This document shows positions 20,391 to 20,705 of a DNA stretch of 20,705 nt, piece by piece. Origin of the DNA: Lachnospiraceae bacterium UBA5895 (GTDB taxonomy: Bacteria > Bacillota > Clostridia > Lachnospirales > Lachnospiraceae); assembly GCA_002431915.1 (NCBI GenBank), contig DJEP01000027.1:1-20705 (forward strand), in the 5' to 3' direction. The position numbers and the translations under genes were made by a program. The notes beneath the pieces are model-generated. The model was given only the letters and a program-made list of their open reading frames with translations. It was not told the DNA's origin and made no database searches. Every line of letters starts with the position of its first letter. Position 1 is the first letter of the stretch.

Positions 20391-20403
20391 GAATATTCTT
20401 GTA
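20386..20403. promoter_or_regulatory. 18-bp perfect palindrome, probable operator
   Basis: TACAAGAATATTCTTGTA is fully self-complementary and covers the -35 of the DUF1858 promoter. It lies about 65 nt from the pflB -35. Its length and placement suggest binding of a dimeric repressor; I cannot name the family. Confidence 0.6.
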
Positions 20404-20436
20404 CATCAGCATTTGTTGTCCCGGGACTCAGCTCTT

Positions 20437-20456
20437 ATGTACAAAAGCGCGTACAT
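20437..20456. promoter_or_regulatory. ATGTAC / GTACAT inverted repeat upstream of pflB
   Basis: ATGTAC (20437-20442) and GTACAT (20451-20456) are separated by 8 nt and end 12 nt before the pflB -35. A third GTACAT (20401-20406) overlaps the edge of the 18-bp palindrome, and a 10-bp palindrome GTCCCGGGAC lies at 20418-20427. Confidence 0.4.
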
Positions 20457-20468
20457 TGCCTAAAACTG

Positions 20469-20498
20469 TTGACACTTACCCTAGTCAGGTAGTACACT
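20469..20498 (+). promoter_or_regulatory. Promoter of pflB
   Basis: Consensus TTGACA (20469-20474) and TACACT (20493-20498) have 18-nt spacing. The spacer contains TACC, 7 nt, GGTA. The expected leader is about 85 nt. Confidence 0.6.
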
Positions 20499-20589
20499 TT
20501 TAACGTAAACAAACAGCTTGGGATACCTGTGAAGCCGGTACTCTCAGTTGATAATATTAATTATTTTTACCAGAAGGAGGTAAATTTTC

Positions 20590-20705
20590 ATGGCAGAAGC
20601 ATGGAGAGGTTTTAAAAAAGATGGCCACTGGGATGTAGACGTCAATGTACGTAACTTCATCCAGACCAACTACACTCCGTATGATGGAGATGAGAGCTTC
20701 CTGGA
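20590..20705 (+). CDS. pflB: Formate acetyltransferase (pyruvate formate-lyase), 5' end only
   Basis: Only 38 complete codons are inside the window: MAEAWRGFKKDGHWDVDV, then NVRNFIQTNYTPYDGDESFL. This is the typical N-terminus of clostridial PflB, a glycyl-radical enzyme that splits pyruvate and CoA into acetyl-CoA and formate during fermentation. The catalytic cysteines and radical glycine lie beyond the edge. AGAAGGAGGT precedes the ATG by 8 nt, an excellent ribosome site. Its promoter region is shared with the divergent DUF1858 gene. It could in principle be a related glycyl-radical enzyme, but the RDFIQ(K/T)NYTPYxGD pattern favours PflB. Confidence 0.88.
   Translation, partial: MAEAWRGFKKDGHWDVDVNVRNFIQTNYTPYDGDESFL

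Noticed and set aside
20498..20516. Rex redox-repressor site after the pflB -10
   Set aside because: One half resembles TTGTTAA on the minus strand, but the second half-site does not match, so I do not call it.
1..20705. tRNA, rRNA, CRISPR arrays, transposases, phage genes
   Set aside because: I found no cloverleaf, rRNA segment, regularly spaced repeat array, transposase or integrase anywhere in the window.

Overview
This is about 20.7 kb of chromosome from a Gram-positive anaerobe, most likely a gut Lachnospiraceae-type member of the Clostridia. The evidence is strong AGGAGG ribosome sites, short intergenic gaps, MecA, a class B sortase with its substrate, germination-type wall hydrolases, a DUF1858 redox-disulfide protein and the start of a clostridial pyruvate formate-lyase. 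There is no phage, IS or CRISPR signature. Species assignment is inference.

Left part (1-9.3 kb): the promoter-proximal end of the ATP synthase operon (atpZ-atpI-atpB, minus strand) has a near-consensus promoter. A short plus-strand pair follows (GNAT acetyltransferase, DUF402 protein). Next is a tightly packed minus-strand run transcribed right to left: tsaC/sua5, rpiB, upp, comEB, a coiled-coil SleB-type wall hydrolase and a GGDEF protein. The order tsaC-rpiB-upp-(comEB)-atp is an old Firmicutes neighbourhood, here interrupted by the hydrolase, the GGDEF gene and the GNAT/DUF402 pair. A CwlD-like amidase lies upstream of tsaC and has a candidate sporulation sigma-E promoter.

Middle (9.4-14.5 kb): a class B sortase, possibly translated from a leaderless mRNA, sits directly before its likely substrate, a secreted protein ending in a VPKTG sorting signal. 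A bidirectional terminator separates these from a convergent GH18/SH3 spore-type hydrolase. A 0.75-kb region without a large gene follows. It holds a candidate 33-codon gene with its own promoter, a 13-bp inverted repeat, a palindrome and a candidate short minus-strand RNA. MecA, the ClpC adaptor, follows with its own terminator.

Right part (14.6-19.9 kb): the most interesting block. An ECF sigma factor, a two-helix small membrane protein, an unknown seven-helix membrane protein and a PrsW-type intramembrane protease are overlapped head to tail and end at a terminator. Immediately beyond are a paralogue of the two-helix protein and an 836-residue secreted surface protein (beta-helix, InlB-type repeats, MucBP-like module, two LysM), coupled by an ATGA overlap. 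I read this as a self-contained regulated-intramembrane-proteolysis switch with a surface adhesin as its likely output. That reading is inference.

Right end (19.9-20.7 kb): structured intergenic DNA, the small DUF1858 gene (minus) and the start of pflB (plus). They diverge from a 260-bp region holding an 18-bp perfect palindrome and several TGTACA-type sites.
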